From CAYNFR01 sp964396595 (GTDB lineage: Bacteria; Bacteroidota; Bacteroidia; Chitinophagales; Saprospiraceae), in contig CAYNFR010000005.1 of assembly GCA_964396595.1 (NCBI GenBank), forward strand, positions 1 through 64,000: a DNA stretch of 64,000 nt. Direction: 5' to 3'. Made by a program: the position numbers and the translations under genes. Within the stretch, counting starts at the first letter, position 1, and every line of letters starts with the position of its first letter. This document shows, in pieces, positions 19,146 to 28,583 of this stretch. The notes under the pieces are model-generated. The model was not told the origin of the DNA. It did not search any database and saw only the letters and a list, made by a program, of their open reading frames with translations.

Positions 19146-19559
19146 ATGGGTCACGATTACGAAAAATCTAAGAAGATAGCGCTCTCTACTATCATATTGC
19201 TAGGGGTTATTACGATAGCGGAAGTCATATTTGCCTTATTAGGCAAAGGCTATATTATAAAGGGATTACATTTTCCGGTTGCAATCATGGGAGGTGTCAT
19301 GATCATTATGAGCCTTACGAAGGCGTATTACATTGTGTATGAATTTATGCACCTCAAGTATGAAGTACCAGGATTGCTAAAGTCGGTTATTCTTCCCACG
19401 GCGCTCTTGATATGGGCAGTTATAGCGTTCTTGTACGAAGGGAATGATTGGGGAAATCGCCGTAGTCTCATCAAAAATAAAAATGAAGCCGAGAGGCAAG
19501 AGGTTATTCCTGGTCAGACAGGCATGATTTATATTATTGGAGAAGAGAATAAGCTTTAA
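19146..19559 (+). CDS. Cytochrome c oxidase subunit IV family protein
   Basis: This 137-residue protein has three hydrophobic segments (ALSTIILLGVITIAEVIFALL, VAIMGGVMIIMSLTKAYYIV and VILPTALLIWAVIAFLYEG) separated by short loops. That is the pattern of prokaryotic oxidase subunit IV. The C-terminal tail is charged. Position after the two subunit III genes supports the assignment. Its role is structural. Confidence 0.85.
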   Translation: MGHDYEKSKKIALSTIILLGVITIAEVIFALLGKGYIIKGLHFPVAIMGGVMIIMSLTKAYYIVYEFMHLKYEVPGLLKSVILPTALLIWAVIAFLYEGNDWGNRRSLIKNKNEAERQEVIPGQTGMIYIIGEENKL

Positions 19560-19607
19560 TATTTCGACAACACTACTGCGACAAGAGCTGTTTATACGGC
19601 ATATATT

Positions 19608-20144
19608 ATGAGTAAGTATATGAAGGTATTTCAAGCTCTTGCAATTGTGGTTATCTTAATCGTAGCTCCTTTAGGTTCATATCTTTTTTTAAAAGGAGGA
19701 TTTGTATATAGGATGGATTCTGTGCAGCAGTTGCTTCCAAAGGATACAAGCACAGCAGAGAAAGCATTGATTGATTCTCTTCGCACGCGTTCAACTAAGG
19801 TTAAGTTAGTTTATACTTCAAAGAACGATAATCCTCAGAAGCAAAGACTGCTGAAGAAGATTGACGATAGAATAGTTGATAGAGAATACTTTGAGATCAT
19901 ATCATTTGGTGATAAACCCATGGAGCATCCTACCGATAAAATAATGTATTATAGTACCATGAAGGATATCATTAAGGATCTCGAAAATGAGTATTATCTA
20001 ATCGATACCTTGGGCAGATTACGGTATAAATATGATTTTACTACAGGTATCGATGACTCCTTAATCAGGCATCTGTCAGTAGTCATTCCGATGGAAAAAA
20101 GACGTACAATTCAGTTAAACCGAGATGTAATTACAAATCAATAA
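19608..20144 (+). CDS. Sco/thioredoxin-like membrane-anchored protein lacking cysteines
   Basis: A single N-terminal hydrophobic helix (QALAIVVILIVAPLGSYLFL) anchors a soluble domain of about 145 residues. The late segment YYLIDTLGRLRYKYD followed by an amphipathic helix and VVIPMEKRR resembles the end of a Sco1-type thioredoxin fold, and its operon position is where Bacteroidota usually encode Sco. However, the protein contains no cysteine at all, so the copper-binding CxxxC motif is absent. I infer a diverged Sco-like assembly or structural factor; the homology is tentative. Confidence 0.6.
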   Translation: MSKYMKVFQALAIVVILIVAPLGSYLFLKGGFVYRMDSVQQLLPKDTSTAEKALIDSLRTRSTKVKLVYTSKNDNPQKQRLLKKIDDRIVDREYFEIISFGDKPMEHPTDKIMYYSTMKDIIKDLENEYYLIDTLGRLRYKYDFTTGIDDSLIRHLSVVIPMEKRRTIQLNRDVITNQ

Positions 20145-20147
20145 ACG

Positions 20148-20699
20148 ATGAATACAACCGTAGCCCAACCCAATCTTATCCTTGCACAAAAATTAAATCG
20201 CCTTGCATGGATCATATCTGCGGTAGTAATACTACTTGTTGTTTTAATGAGATCTTTTAAGATAGAAAGCTCGATAGACTTTAGTTTTCTACCTCCTTTT
20301 CATGCCTCTTTAAATGCATTGACAGCAATATTATTAGTGGCGGCCTTGCTTGCTATTAAGAAGAAAAATGCAAGGCGTCATCGTCAATTGATGCAGACAG
20401 CTATGATTAGCTCGATACTTTTTTTGGCTTCATATGTTTTATATCATTTGACAACAGTCGAGACCAAGTACTGTGTGGAAGGGGCTATCAGAATCGTGTA
20501 TTTCTTTTTTCTGATTACACATGTGATTTTGGCTGCTGTGATTCTACCTTTTATTCTGTTTACATATATACGCGCCTACACGAACCAATTCGATAAGCAC
20601 GTCAAGATGGCTAGATGGGTATTCCCTTTATGGCTCTATGTGGCCGTTACAGGTCCTGTGCTTTATTGGATGCTGAAAGATTGTTATGGAGTATCTTAA
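20148..20699 (+). CDS. DUF420 membrane protein
   Basis: This 183-residue protein has five hydrophobic segments and the DUF420 features LPPFHASLNALTAILLVAALLAIKK, RRHRQLMQTAMISS and THVILAAVILPFILF. DUF420 genes (related to CtaM/YozB) accompany oxidase operons and are thought to help assemble the enzyme. The gene starts 3 bases after the Sco-like gene, and its 3' end overlaps the open frame of the next gene. The family call is good, the exact role unknown. Confidence 0.85.
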   Translation: MNTTVAQPNLILAQKLNRLAWIISAVVILLVVLMRSFKIESSIDFSFLPPFHASLNALTAILLVAALLAIKKKNARRHRQLMQTAMISSILFLASYVLYHLTTVETKYCVEGAIRIVYFFFLITHVILAAVILPFILFTYIRAYTNQFDKHVKMARWVFPLWLYVAVTGPVLYWMLKDCYGVS

Positions 20700-20742
20700 G
20701 AATGGGTTGAACTTGGTTGAGGATTCACTTATATTTGAAGTT

Positions 20743-21027
20743 ATGAAACGCGTATTTCCTTTATTGCTTATCGTATTAATGTGTTCATTAGCTGTTCCCT
20801 TGATAGCTCAGTGTCCGATGTGTAAAATGGCCGCTGAGTCAAATCTTCAGAATGGTGGATCAGCCGGTACAGGATTGAATAGAGGCATTTTGTATATTCT
20901 GATGATACCGTATATCTTAATTGGCTCACTTGCCGTGATTTGGTATAAAAACAGAGTCAAAAATTCGGATTCAAATGCGGATGATCTTGATGCGCAATTA
21001 AAACGCGAGATCAGCACCATTCACTAG
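20743..21027 (+). CDS. Small exported membrane protein with CPMCK motif
   Basis: I read a 94-residue protein from the ATG at 20743, which gives a clean signal peptide (KRVFPLLLIVLMCSLAVPLIAQ). Right after the cleavage region comes CPMCK, then a glycine-rich linker, one hydrophobic helix (ILYILMIPYILIGSLAVIWY) and a charged tail. The CxxCK pair could bind a metal or be redox active. Similar small CPMC proteins at the end of Bacteroidota oxidase operons suggest a role in oxidase copper delivery or assembly, but that is inference. The upstream ATG at 20686 overlaps the DUF420 gene and spoils the signal peptide. Confidence 0.75.
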   Translation: MKRVFPLLLIVLMCSLAVPLIAQCPMCKMAAESNLQNGGSAGTGLNRGILYILMIPYILIGSLAVIWYKNRVKNSDSNADDLDAQLKREISTIH

Positions 21028-21377
21028 CGTTCACATTTGATTGACTATTCACCGGGTAACATAAGCGATCCTGAGAAGACAATTAGCAACTAATCAGTGG
21101 CGATCAATTTCGCTTAAAAAATGCCCATTTCCTATTATGCTGCTGCTCTTTTATTGTCAATAGCTCCGCTATTCACTCAAAAAAAAGCCTTGTTTAACAA
21201 AAAATAGACTTATTTTTTGACCAGAAAGCATCTGACTGATAAGTTACAGCAATTTTAACTATGGTTATCTTTACTTTTTAGCCAACCATGTTGTTAAACC
21301 AGCGAATTGACGAAACCCGCTCTACATAAAGTCGGTTGAGCTAATTATTGTGATTAATGTGTTAACGTTAATGACGT
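21028..21377. other. Intergenic region between convergent genes
   Basis: These 350 bases lie between two convergent genes. They contain one copy of the dispersed noncoding repeat (about 21086-21250). The rest is AT-rich with no open frame of note and no clear terminator. Confidence 0.7.
21086..21250 (+). repeat. Dispersed ~165-bp intergenic repeat, copy A
   Basis: This AT-rich segment shares an ordered set of blocks with three other intergenic segments in the window: AACTAATCAG, CGATCAATTTCGCT, AAAAAATGC, CATTTCCTATTAT, a TGCTGCTCTTTT block, GACTTATTTTTTGACC and CATCTGACTGAT. It is most similar to copy D at 32181-32340. It has no coding potential, and no terminal inverted repeats were found by eye. 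Confidence 0.8.
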
Positions 21378-23672
21378 TTAGAGTTCAAGCTCTATAGTAC
21401 GTGGAGTTATTTTGTAATCTCCGTTTTGATTAGATTTTGATGTTTTTTCGACGCTCATCATGTGCTTGCGCACTTCTTCAGCTATTTGTTCTAAAAGCGA
21501 TTCGCCGTTGTAATGTATTTTATCCAAGTTAACATCGATAAGCTTAAAGTTAGCTGCTTGACAGTTTCGGATTAAATGCAACTGAAATTCAAGATGCGCG
21601 ATATTCTTAACGTTCAATAAACCTTCGGGTAAAAGCATGACGATTTCCGTATCCTCAATAATCATCCCTTCTAATAAGTCTGCTATTTCAAAACTATTAA
21701 GATAAAGACTGTTTAATCCTTGGTTTTCAAATTTCTGCAGAAATGCTGTATTGAATCTCTTATCCATAAGTGAAATAATACACACATTGCGCCACTGATA
21801 AACAGTAAAGCTATCTATTATATCAATCATAAATGATGCGAAAGAGAGACCTTGTTTGTAACGCTCTGTTCGGTTGAGCTCATTGTATGGTCTTATTGCC
21901 TCAGGTTTTATTTCATTGGAATTTATGATTCTTGTATTTGCAGGAAGATTATTTACTTCATGTATTGTGGCGATAGTAATATTAGCTTCGACATCTACAA
22001 GACTAGCTTCGAGAGCCTTGGACCAGTCTTCAGTATTGAGCATTAAAATTTGATCAAATAGGTTAAAATGGTTTTGGAGGAGAGCAATATTGGGTTCTGT
22101 CACTACCCATATAGGATATAACACACTCATAAATTCCGGCTCGTCCGCGACTAATTCTAGTATATGAATGGGGCGATCTTGTCCGACAAACAACTCTTGA
22201 TATAAATCCCAATTATCATTCTTTAGTATCGAAAGGAATAGATCTCGTTGATGACACCAGCGATTGTGAACTTCAAGCAATGCTAATTCTTTGTTAGAGT
22301 CCAGGATGTTTTGGTATTCTTTAAATAAGCTTTTTAATTGATGTAATTGAGTAGGGAATTCATTTTCTAAAATAGCATCAGTAGTATTGCGCACGATCGT
22401 TTCACGCCAACTTTGCTGTTTATTTTTACATAAATATTCAATAATCTGTTGATTTATATTCAAATGTTGGCAGAGAACTCTGAATCTGCAGTACTCTTTG
22501 TTACTGAGAGCTAGCTCTGATAATGAGCACCATTCTATTGCTTCAGCGATTTTGGCTTCGAGATCAAAAATTTGAAAGAACTTTGTGGGCAAAGTGTTTT
22601 TGAATAATTGACTGTCATTTAGTTCGACAATGAGCTGAATGGATTTCTGAACTGTATCATTGATTCCTAATGAAACAATATTGTAGGGTGTTAATCTGTG
22701 ATAGAATTTTTGATACTCTTCTTCGATTCTTGATGATGGATCATGAATTATAAACTTTATTTTGTCAACAATATCGTTAACCTGGCTCCAACCCAATGCG
22801 TTGTTTAATAGAATCTGAGGCTTTACATAGGTGAAATTATCATGACGATGGAGGAGTTCACCAATGACAGACACGAATGAACTTTTATCACCTAATTGAT
22901 AGGCTTTTTGATGATAAATAATATCATTAAGGGTGTTTTTCCACTCTTGACATTCTTTAATTATCTGTCGTTTGAGATCCTTTTTTTTAATCAGTAGAGC
23001 CTCCGATAGTTCAGTCGCTTGTGCTTCAAACAATCGCTTGAACTGTTTTACTTGTAGTAGCACGTTATGTGTCTGATCAATGGTCTCAAAGGCAGTAGGT
23101 TTTAATTTAAGTGCAGAATCGATAAATCTAAATCCGGGATCATAGCAGTTTTCAAGCTCGTCAATTGAATCAATATCGGCCATTAATGCTGTGAGTGATG
23201 GGCCTACGATTTTATGTAGTGATATCGTGTTGTCATAACTTACAAGATCTATTAATGCGGGATTAATGTCGTCAGAAGCAAATTTTCCTGCAAGAACTTC
23301 TTTTATTTTTTGTAATGTGATTAAGGTATTGGCTCTATTCAGACTGAGTGACTGTGTGGAGTTGCCAGAGCTGACTAGGGTAGAAAGCGATCTTATATGT
23401 GCTATTCTTGAATCAGATAGAACGCCCATGCTGAGAGGTAAACACAGATGACTCAGATTAATGGCACTTAATAGTCCAGCAGGTGAATTAAGCTGATCAT
23501 CATCAGTCACTACTATCAGGACACGTTGACGATCGAGTAGTGATTGGACAACTTTTTCTCTTACGAAGTCTTTTAAAAGGGCAGCATCGATCATTTGAAG
23601 ACAAGTCATCTGCAAAGCCTCGATGCTGGCCAGTGACCCCTCAATCTGTGGTGAGAGCGGAGTTACGTACAT
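21378..23672 (-). CDS. Large helicase-like protein, apparently without ATPase motifs
   Basis: I do not recognise a named family with certainty. The 764-residue protein has segments that echo large SF1 helicases: RQRVLIVVTDDDQL and INLSHLCLPLS near residues 48-82 resemble the strand and loop after Walker A. Near residue 520, YPIWVVTEPNIALL followed by FDQILMLNTEDWSKA resembles the SF1 region before and at Walker B, but without the DE. No GxxxxGK[ST] is present. The middle is helical with many charged and Gln/Leu-rich stretches. I infer a catalytically dead helicase-like protein; it could instead be an unrelated helical protein. It stands alone, convergent with the oxidase operon. Confidence 0.5.
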   Translation of the reverse strand: MYVTPLSPQIEGSLASIEALQMTCLQMIDAALLKDFVREKVVQSLLDRQRVLIVVTDDDQLNSPAGLLSAINLSHLCLPLSMGVLSDSRIAHIRSLSTLVSSGNSTQSLSLNRANTLITLQKIKEVLAGKFASDDINPALIDLVSYDNTISLHKIVGPSLTALMADIDSIDELENCYDPGFRFIDSALKLKPTAFETIDQTHNVLLQVKQFKRLFEAQATELSEALLIKKKDLKRQIIKECQEWKNTLNDIIYHQKAYQLGDKSSFVSVIGELLHRHDNFTYVKPQILLNNALGWSQVNDIVDKIKFIIHDPSSRIEEEYQKFYHRLTPYNIVSLGINDTVQKSIQLIVELNDSQLFKNTLPTKFFQIFDLEAKIAEAIEWCSLSELALSNKEYCRFRVLCQHLNINQQIIEYLCKNKQQSWRETIVRNTTDAILENEFPTQLHQLKSLFKEYQNILDSNKELALLEVHNRWCHQRDLFLSILKNDNWDLYQELFVGQDRPIHILELVADEPEFMSVLYPIWVVTEPNIALLQNHFNLFDQILMLNTEDWSKALEASLVDVEANITIATIHEVNNLPANTRIINSNEIKPEAIRPYNELNRTERYKQGLSFASFMIDIIDSFTVYQWRNVCIISLMDKRFNTAFLQKFENQGLNSLYLNSFEIADLLEGMIIEDTEIVMLLPEGLLNVKNIAHLEFQLHLIRNCQAANFKLIDVNLDKIHYNGESLLEQIAEEVRKHMMSVEKTSKSNQNGDYKITPRTIELEL

Positions 23673-23764
23673 GTAGTTTTCATTTTTTAGACGGGGTAAA
23701 GATATATATAAATATTCTTAATATGTATATTATATATAAGAAAAATAAATAATATATTTTTGAT

Positions 23765-23780
23765 AGACATAAATATGTCT
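23765..23780. promoter_or_regulatory. Inverted repeat, possible operator
   Basis: AGACATA-AA-TATGTCT is a perfect 7-bp inverted repeat with a 2-base spacer, about 90 bases upstream of the helicase-like gene on the minus strand. It follows a run of AT-rich sequence. It could be a regulator site; no bound protein is known. Confidence 0.35.
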
Positions 23781-23968
23781 GTCTGAAGCGTCTTGGGTGA
23801 AAGAAACATTGGTGCTAGCCTTGCGAATGTTTATCTATGACTTAATGGGTGATTTCGAGATTGGGTCGGGCCGTTTATTAGAAAGTTTTTATATCTATTG
23901 TATGGTATATAGTCAAGGTTTTGTTATACCTCTGTGGCATTGATGCTGTAGTCAATCATATATAAATG

Positions 23969-24140
23969 GCAACTAATTAGTCTCGAACAATGTCTATCAA
24001 AAATGCCAATTCTCTATAATTCTGCTGCTTTTTTTGCCAATCTCGTCTTTGGACTAGGCTATTCTCTCAAAAAGAAGGATAGAATCATAATAGAATGACT
24101 GATTTTTTGAATAGAAAGCGTATTACTAAAATGTCAGGAA
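23969..24140 (+). repeat. Dispersed intergenic repeat, copy B
   Basis: This copy keeps CAACTAATTAG, a CTATCAAAAATGCCAATT block, TCTGCTGCTTTTTTTGCCAAT, ATTCTCTCAAAAA and GAATGACTGATTTTTTGA in the same order and orientation as copies A and D, with more divergence. It sits between divergent genes. No ORF is present. Confidence 0.7.
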
Positions 24141-24458
24141 CTATGAATCCCTTTATTTTTGTGATCATTCATAATTTTTTAACAATTTTTATCGAAGTAT
24201 GGTTAATGGCATTGGAGAGTGCTTTCTCTGCTTGTAAATTGTTATAAACTTTACGGAACTCGATGACAGCGTTATCAAACCCAGAATATTGACCTATTTT
24301 TGTCTGCTTTATCAAAGAGGGGCGTGAATTAACTCATTAAGTATTCAATCAGAGCAGTATCAAGCTGATTTTAGCAGAATGGTATTTGACCAAAGATGTT
24401 AAGAACTTAATGGTTGTGACCTACCTGCTTATATTATATGATCTACACACATACATAG

Positions 24459-25922
24459 ATGACAAAGAGTTCATTGATGTTTTTTATTCTATGGATTACC
24501 ATATTTAATCTATCAGGTCAAGGAAGTGACACGGTTGACATAAAGAAACAGCTACCCTTTTTCATAGATGATTCTAAGAAAATTCCTGACTTTGAGCTGG
24601 TGGAGAAAAAAGAAGGCACATTTGTTACAGGTCTTCCGAGGTTTGAATTCGATCCTATAAGAGGATTTGGCTTAGGGGGTAATGTTAACTTATTTGTAAA
24701 CAAGAGTAAAGAGGATCCTTTCTTTGATTATACTGCCTACAGGCATAGGATTAACGCGGAGTTATTCATCTTTCAGAATGGTCGCTTTCAGTATGCGATC
24801 AATTATGATGCACCCTATATATTTAATTCTCAATGGCGGCTCCGTGTTGATTTGGTTCACTGGGAGGATCCTAATTCTCAATATTGGGGTATAGGTAGGT
24901 CGTCCTTGGAACCATTGAGATTCAAGGACAAGAGAACAGGTATAATCAGGAATTTTGGTCAGATAAGTGATTACGAAGATAATTTGGCTGTTGCAGAATT
25001 AGGTCAAGATGGTAGTTACTATACTGATTTTCATTATAACCATATTCAACAAAGACAGCAGCTCTACAACATACTTGGGGAGCGTGTTTTAGCAGGTGGT
25101 AAGCTCCGGTTAATGTTTGGATATGAAGCGTTGTTCACCTCATTTTCATCATATAATGGTCAGAAGGCTGAATCAGCGGTAAATCTGAATGGAGATGAAG
25201 TAGAGGCAATTAGTAATCGCACATTAGTTGATATACAGAGAGAGCAAGGGGTGTGGGATCGATTTAATCTAGACGGATTCACCAATAGCTCTGATTACAA
25301 GTTTACCAGCATGCTTGCAGCGGCAATTATATATGATACAAGAGATTTTGAGCCTGATCCCTCCAACGGAGTGTTTATACAGTACTCGCATGAATACTCT
25401 GCACCGTTTCTGGGATCCCAATTTAACTTTAATAAATTTATGCTTCAAGTACAATATATTCAAACCATTAAACGCTGGAATGGGCATAAGGGTAGGTTGA
25501 CTTTTGCCGGGCTGGCAGCATTGGGGCATATTTTTGGCCCAAGGATCAATTTTATTGAAATGTGGGATCTTTCGAGCCAGGCTGAAGCCGGAGGAATTCT
25601 CGTTTTAGGTGGAGGGCGTTCTCTTCGAGGATTTAGAGAGGCAAGATACTTGGCACCGACGGTAGCCCTTGTTAATCTTGAATTAAGAGCGAGGGTTTAT
25701 GACTTTAGACTGTTCAATCAACATTTTGCCCTAGGGATCACACCATTTTATGATTTTGGCAGTGTGTGGGACTCTATCGGTGATATTAATTTAAAGAAGT
25801 GGAAAGGAGCGCCCGGCTTAGGTGGCAGAATTGCCTGGAATCAGTCGACCATTCTTAGATTGGATTATGCTCAAAGCATAGAGGGAGGACAGTTCTTCTT
25901 TGGGTTTGGGCATATATTCTAG
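24459..25922 (+). CDS. Omp85/BamA-like outer-membrane beta-barrel protein
   Basis: The 487-residue protein has an N-terminal signal peptide (FFILWITIFNLSGQG) followed by about 45 residues and then a long beta-rich barrel. The segment GGGRSLRGFREARYLAP matches the conserved lid-loop (L6) RGF motif of the Omp85 superfamily surface-antigen barrel, and the protein ends in phenylalanine, as expected for outer-membrane insertion. It lacks the multiple POTRA domains of BamA, so it is a short barrel-type member. It could export or insert a partner, but none is encoded next to it. Confidence 0.82.
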   Translation: MTKSSLMFFILWITIFNLSGQGSDTVDIKKQLPFFIDDSKKIPDFELVEKKEGTFVTGLPRFEFDPIRGFGLGGNVNLFVNKSKEDPFFDYTAYRHRINAELFIFQNGRFQYAINYDAPYIFNSQWRLRVDLVHWEDPNSQYWGIGRSSLEPLRFKDKRTGIIRNFGQISDYEDNLAVAELGQDGSYYTDFHYNHIQQRQQLYNILGERVLAGGKLRLMFGYEALFTSFSSYNGQKAESAVNLNGDEVEAISNRTLVDIQREQGVWDRFNLDGFTNSSDYKFTSMLAAAIIYDTRDFEPDPSNGVFIQYSHEYSAPFLGSQFNFNKFMLQVQYIQTIKRWNGHKGRLTFAGLAALGHIFGPRINFIEMWDLSSQAEAGGILVLGGGRSLRGFREARYLAPTVALVNLELRARVYDFRLFNQHFALGITPFYDFGSVWDSIGDINLKKWKGAPGLGGRIAWNQSTILRLDYAQSIEGGQFFFGFGHIF

Positions 25923-25985
25923 CTAGTAATTAACGCGATATCAATATTATTCTCGCATACCCCAAGTCCGTATGAGCATTTCTTT

Positions 25986-27020
25986 TTATGGTGCCGGATC
26001 AGGAATCAAGTTATGCACTTGCTCTATCGCCTTAAGACATTCTCTTGACAAGACTATATTATCTGAAGCGATATTTTCACGAAGTTGAGACATCGTGGTT
26101 GCCCCTATGATATTGCTCGTGACAAAACTACGGTCGTTGACGAATGCCAAGGACATTTGGGCGAGTGATAGGCCGTACTCACGTGCTATATTCGCATATT
26201 TTCGTGTGGCTTCTATGGAATTAGCAGAGTTATACCGAGCCATACTGTCGAATTGATTGATACGCGCATCTGCACTCGCTTTACCCTTCTCATATTTACC
26301 ACTGAGGCGACCGAATGCCATAGGGGAGTAGGCAAGCAAGCCGACCTGCTCTCGAATAGACATTTCAGCCAGTCCGGTTTCGAAACTCCGATTTAAGAGG
26401 CTATAAGGATTCTGAATAGAGATTATGCGCGGCAAATTATGCTTTTCTGCATTCCGCAAATAGTTCATCATGCCCCAAGGAGTTTCATTGGAGATACCGA
26501 TGGTTCTTATTTTGCCCGTTTTTATGTGCTTTTCCAGCGATTCCAGAATATGTAAGAAATTATCTTCCCATGCATCGAGTTTATGATATCCGCGCACGCT
26601 GAAGAAATTAGTTCGCCTGGCCGGCCAATGTAGCTGGTATAAATCAATGTAATCTGTGCGCAATCGTCTTAATGATTGATGCAAGGCTTCTGTTATCGTA
26701 CTTGCAGAATAATCTTCTTCTGCTCTTATGTGTTTAGTATATGCCCCTGGACCACATATCTTAGTTGCCAGAATGATTTTATCTCTATTTCCGGTATTAG
26801 ATAACCAAGTTCCGATGTATTCTTCAGTAAGTCCGGAAGTTTCTTTTCGTGCAGGTACGGGATATAGTTCTGCCGTATCAAAAAAATTAACCCCTTGATC
26901 GAGCGCATAAGACATCTGCTCGTGCGCTTGGGATTCTGTATTTTGCTGACCCCATGTCATTGTGCCGAGGCAGATCACACTAACCTCGATATCGGTATTA
27001 CCTAGCTTTCTGTATCGCAT
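25986..27020 (-). CDS. Aldo/keto reductase, Tas-like
   Basis: This 344-residue NADPH-dependent oxidoreductase closely follows E. coli Tas: VICLGTMTWGQQN, the catalytic Asp-Tyr region NFFDTAELYPVPARKET, and IDLYQLHWPAR. The C-terminal nucleotide-binding part has NIIGATTMSQL. No signal peptide is seen. The physiological substrate is unknown. It lies 63 bases downstream of the serine hydrolase gene on the same strand and may be cotranscribed with it. Confidence 0.93.
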   Translation of the reverse strand: MRYRKLGNTDIEVSVICLGTMTWGQQNTESQAHEQMSYALDQGVNFFDTAELYPVPARKETSGLTEEYIGTWLSNTGNRDKIILATKICGPGAYTKHIRAEEDYSASTITEALHQSLRRLRTDYIDLYQLHWPARRTNFFSVRGYHKLDAWEDNFLHILESLEKHIKTGKIRTIGISNETPWGMMNYLRNAEKHNLPRIISIQNPYSLLNRSFETGLAEMSIREQVGLLAYSPMAFGRLSGKYEKGKASADARINQFDSMARYNSANSIEATRKYANIAREYGLSLAQMSLAFVNDRSFVTSNIIGATTMSQLRENIASDNIVLSRECLKAIEQVHNLIPDPAP

Positions 27021-27083
27021 CTCAATTATTTAGACGTTAAGGTAGAATTATACATTTGGCGTACGCATGAAGCAGCAAGTAAA

Positions 27084-28583
27084 TTACGGGAGTATTCGAC
27101 TAAAGTCGTACCCATAGATTTTTATGGCACTGACCTCTCCGTCGGTCAGGATAAAGTCCACCCAGTCATCATCTTCCCATGCGCTATATTGATCGATTCC
27201 TCCTGAAAACTTCTCACCGGTATAATGTTCTAGCGTCATAGTCCTATCGGGACGGAATCTGATCTGTAAGCGATGGTCCACTATGGAAACATTAACCTTC
27301 CCTAGATAATAGTTTTCATACGCGCCGGTATATAGTGCCAAAGGATGTCTATGAGCAACATAAGGCTTTTTGGTCGGTATTCTAGTGGCAGCGTTCTTTT
27401 TGCTCTCGGCATATCTATTGTCGTATACTTCTTTTATCTCGGTACTCCAGTCCCTATTTTCTCTTCCTTTGAATGTATCAATGATGCGATAAATAAGTGC
27501 GTGTCTTAATTCGGCGTGATCGAGATTCCCGGCGATAAAAATACCGAGGTTCTCGTCATGAACAAGACACACCATCGCTATTGCCCCATTGAGACTACCT
27601 GTGTGAAACTGCACTAAGTTTCCTTGATACTCGTGAAAGAACCATCCTAAGCCATAAGCAGCCAGTCGTGCATTGGTCAGCACTCTTGTGGGGTAAAACT
27701 GACTTTCCTGTAGTAAGACCTTAGGCGTGTTCAAAATGTTATGTTGTTTTTCGCTTATAAGGTTTTTACTGTCCAATAGATGCTTGAGCCATTTAGACAT
27801 ATCTTCAGCGCAAGACCAGACACTTCCTGCTGCATCGATACTGTCTGCATTAGAGTCGATGATGGGAATCACCTTGTCATCAAGCGGGAAGTGGGGTCTT
27901 GCTCTATTGAGCTCTGTATACGCTTCACTTTTAAAGGGATAAGTACGGGTCATACCCAATGGTTGCCAAATCTCTTCTTTCATGAATTGCCCCCATGACT
28001 TACCGGATACTGCTTCAATCACCAAGCCGGCAGTAGTGTACATGATATTTTGATAGGTATATCCCGCTCTGAATGGGTATGCTTGCGGGCGATATCTCAT
28101 ACGCCGTACTATTTCTTGATTGGAGTAATCCCAGAGTACCCATAGCAGATCCGTATTGCCGACTCCGGCATTGTGTGTAAAAAGATCGATTACACGGGTC
28201 TGCGAAGTAGCACACGAGTCGTAAAGGGCAAACCACGGCAAATGTTTAGTAACCGGATCGTTCCAGTCTAGCAGTCCTCTATCCACACATAATGCCATGG
28301 CATGAGCCGTCATTGCTTTAGTGGTTGAAGCAATCACAAAAAGGGTGTTGTGATCCACGAGTTCTTGATCCGCCACATCAACATGACCAAATCCCTTTTC
28401 TAATACCGTCTGACCATCTTTTACGATAGCGATAGTCAAGCCGGGTACACGCCATTGGATGCGCGCGTTTTCTATGTATTGCTCTAAATCTTGGAGTGCC
28501 AGAGAGCCTGGATTTTGACCCGGGCAGATATGAACAAGCACTACAGAACAGATAAGCGTTAATAGTAAAAATCTTTTGTTCAT
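27084..28583 (-). CDS. Exported beta-lactamase-fold serine hydrolase with DUF3471
   Basis: From the ATG at 28583 the product is 499 residues with a signal peptide (NKRFLLLTLICSVVLVHI). The class C beta-lactamase/DD-peptidase fold shows the catalytic STTK (S86, K89), a YQN motif in AGYTYQNIMYTTAG and HTG in QFHTGSLNG. The C-terminal 90 residues (from about PLALYTGAYENYY) are a DUF3471-type domain. Such proteins are D-aminopeptidases, esterases or peptidoglycan-related enzymes; which one cannot be told here. An upstream in-frame ATG at 28664 would bury the signal peptide. Confidence 0.9.
   Translation of the reverse strand: MNKRFLLLTLICSVVLVHICPGQNPGSLALQDLEQYIENARIQWRVPGLTIAIVKDGQTVLEKGFGHVDVADQELVDHNTLFVIASTTKAMTAHAMALCVDRGLLDWNDPVTKHLPWFALYDSCATSQTRVIDLFTHNAGVGNTDLLWVLWDYSNQEIVRRMRYRPQAYPFRAGYTYQNIMYTTAGLVIEAVSGKSWGQFMKEEIWQPLGMTRTYPFKSEAYTELNRARPHFPLDDKVIPIIDSNADSIDAAGSVWSCAEDMSKWLKHLLDSKNLISEKQHNILNTPKVLLQESQFYPTRVLTNARLAAYGLGWFFHEYQGNLVQFHTGSLNGAIAMVCLVHDENLGIFIAGNLDHAELRHALIYRIIDTFKGRENRDWSTEIKEVYDNRYAESKKNAATRIPTKKPYVAHRHPLALYTGAYENYYLGKVNVSIVDHRLQIRFRPDRTMTLEHYTGEKFSGGIDQYSAWEDDDWVDFILTDGEVSAIKIYGYDFSRILP

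Larger units (their letters stand above)
23673..24458. other. Long divergent intergenic region
   Basis: These 786 bases separate two divergent genes and contain no convincing ORF. They hold a perfect inverted repeat (23765-23780), copy B of the dispersed repeat (about 23969-24140), and a GTATTTGACC sequence at 24382-24391 that resembles a -7 promoter element about 70 bases before the downstream ORF. The rest is AT-rich with no recognisable RNA gene. Confidence 0.65.

Noticed and set aside
21086..21250. Insertion sequence
   Set aside because: The repeat copies are too short, have no transposase frame and no terminal inverted repeats visible by eye.
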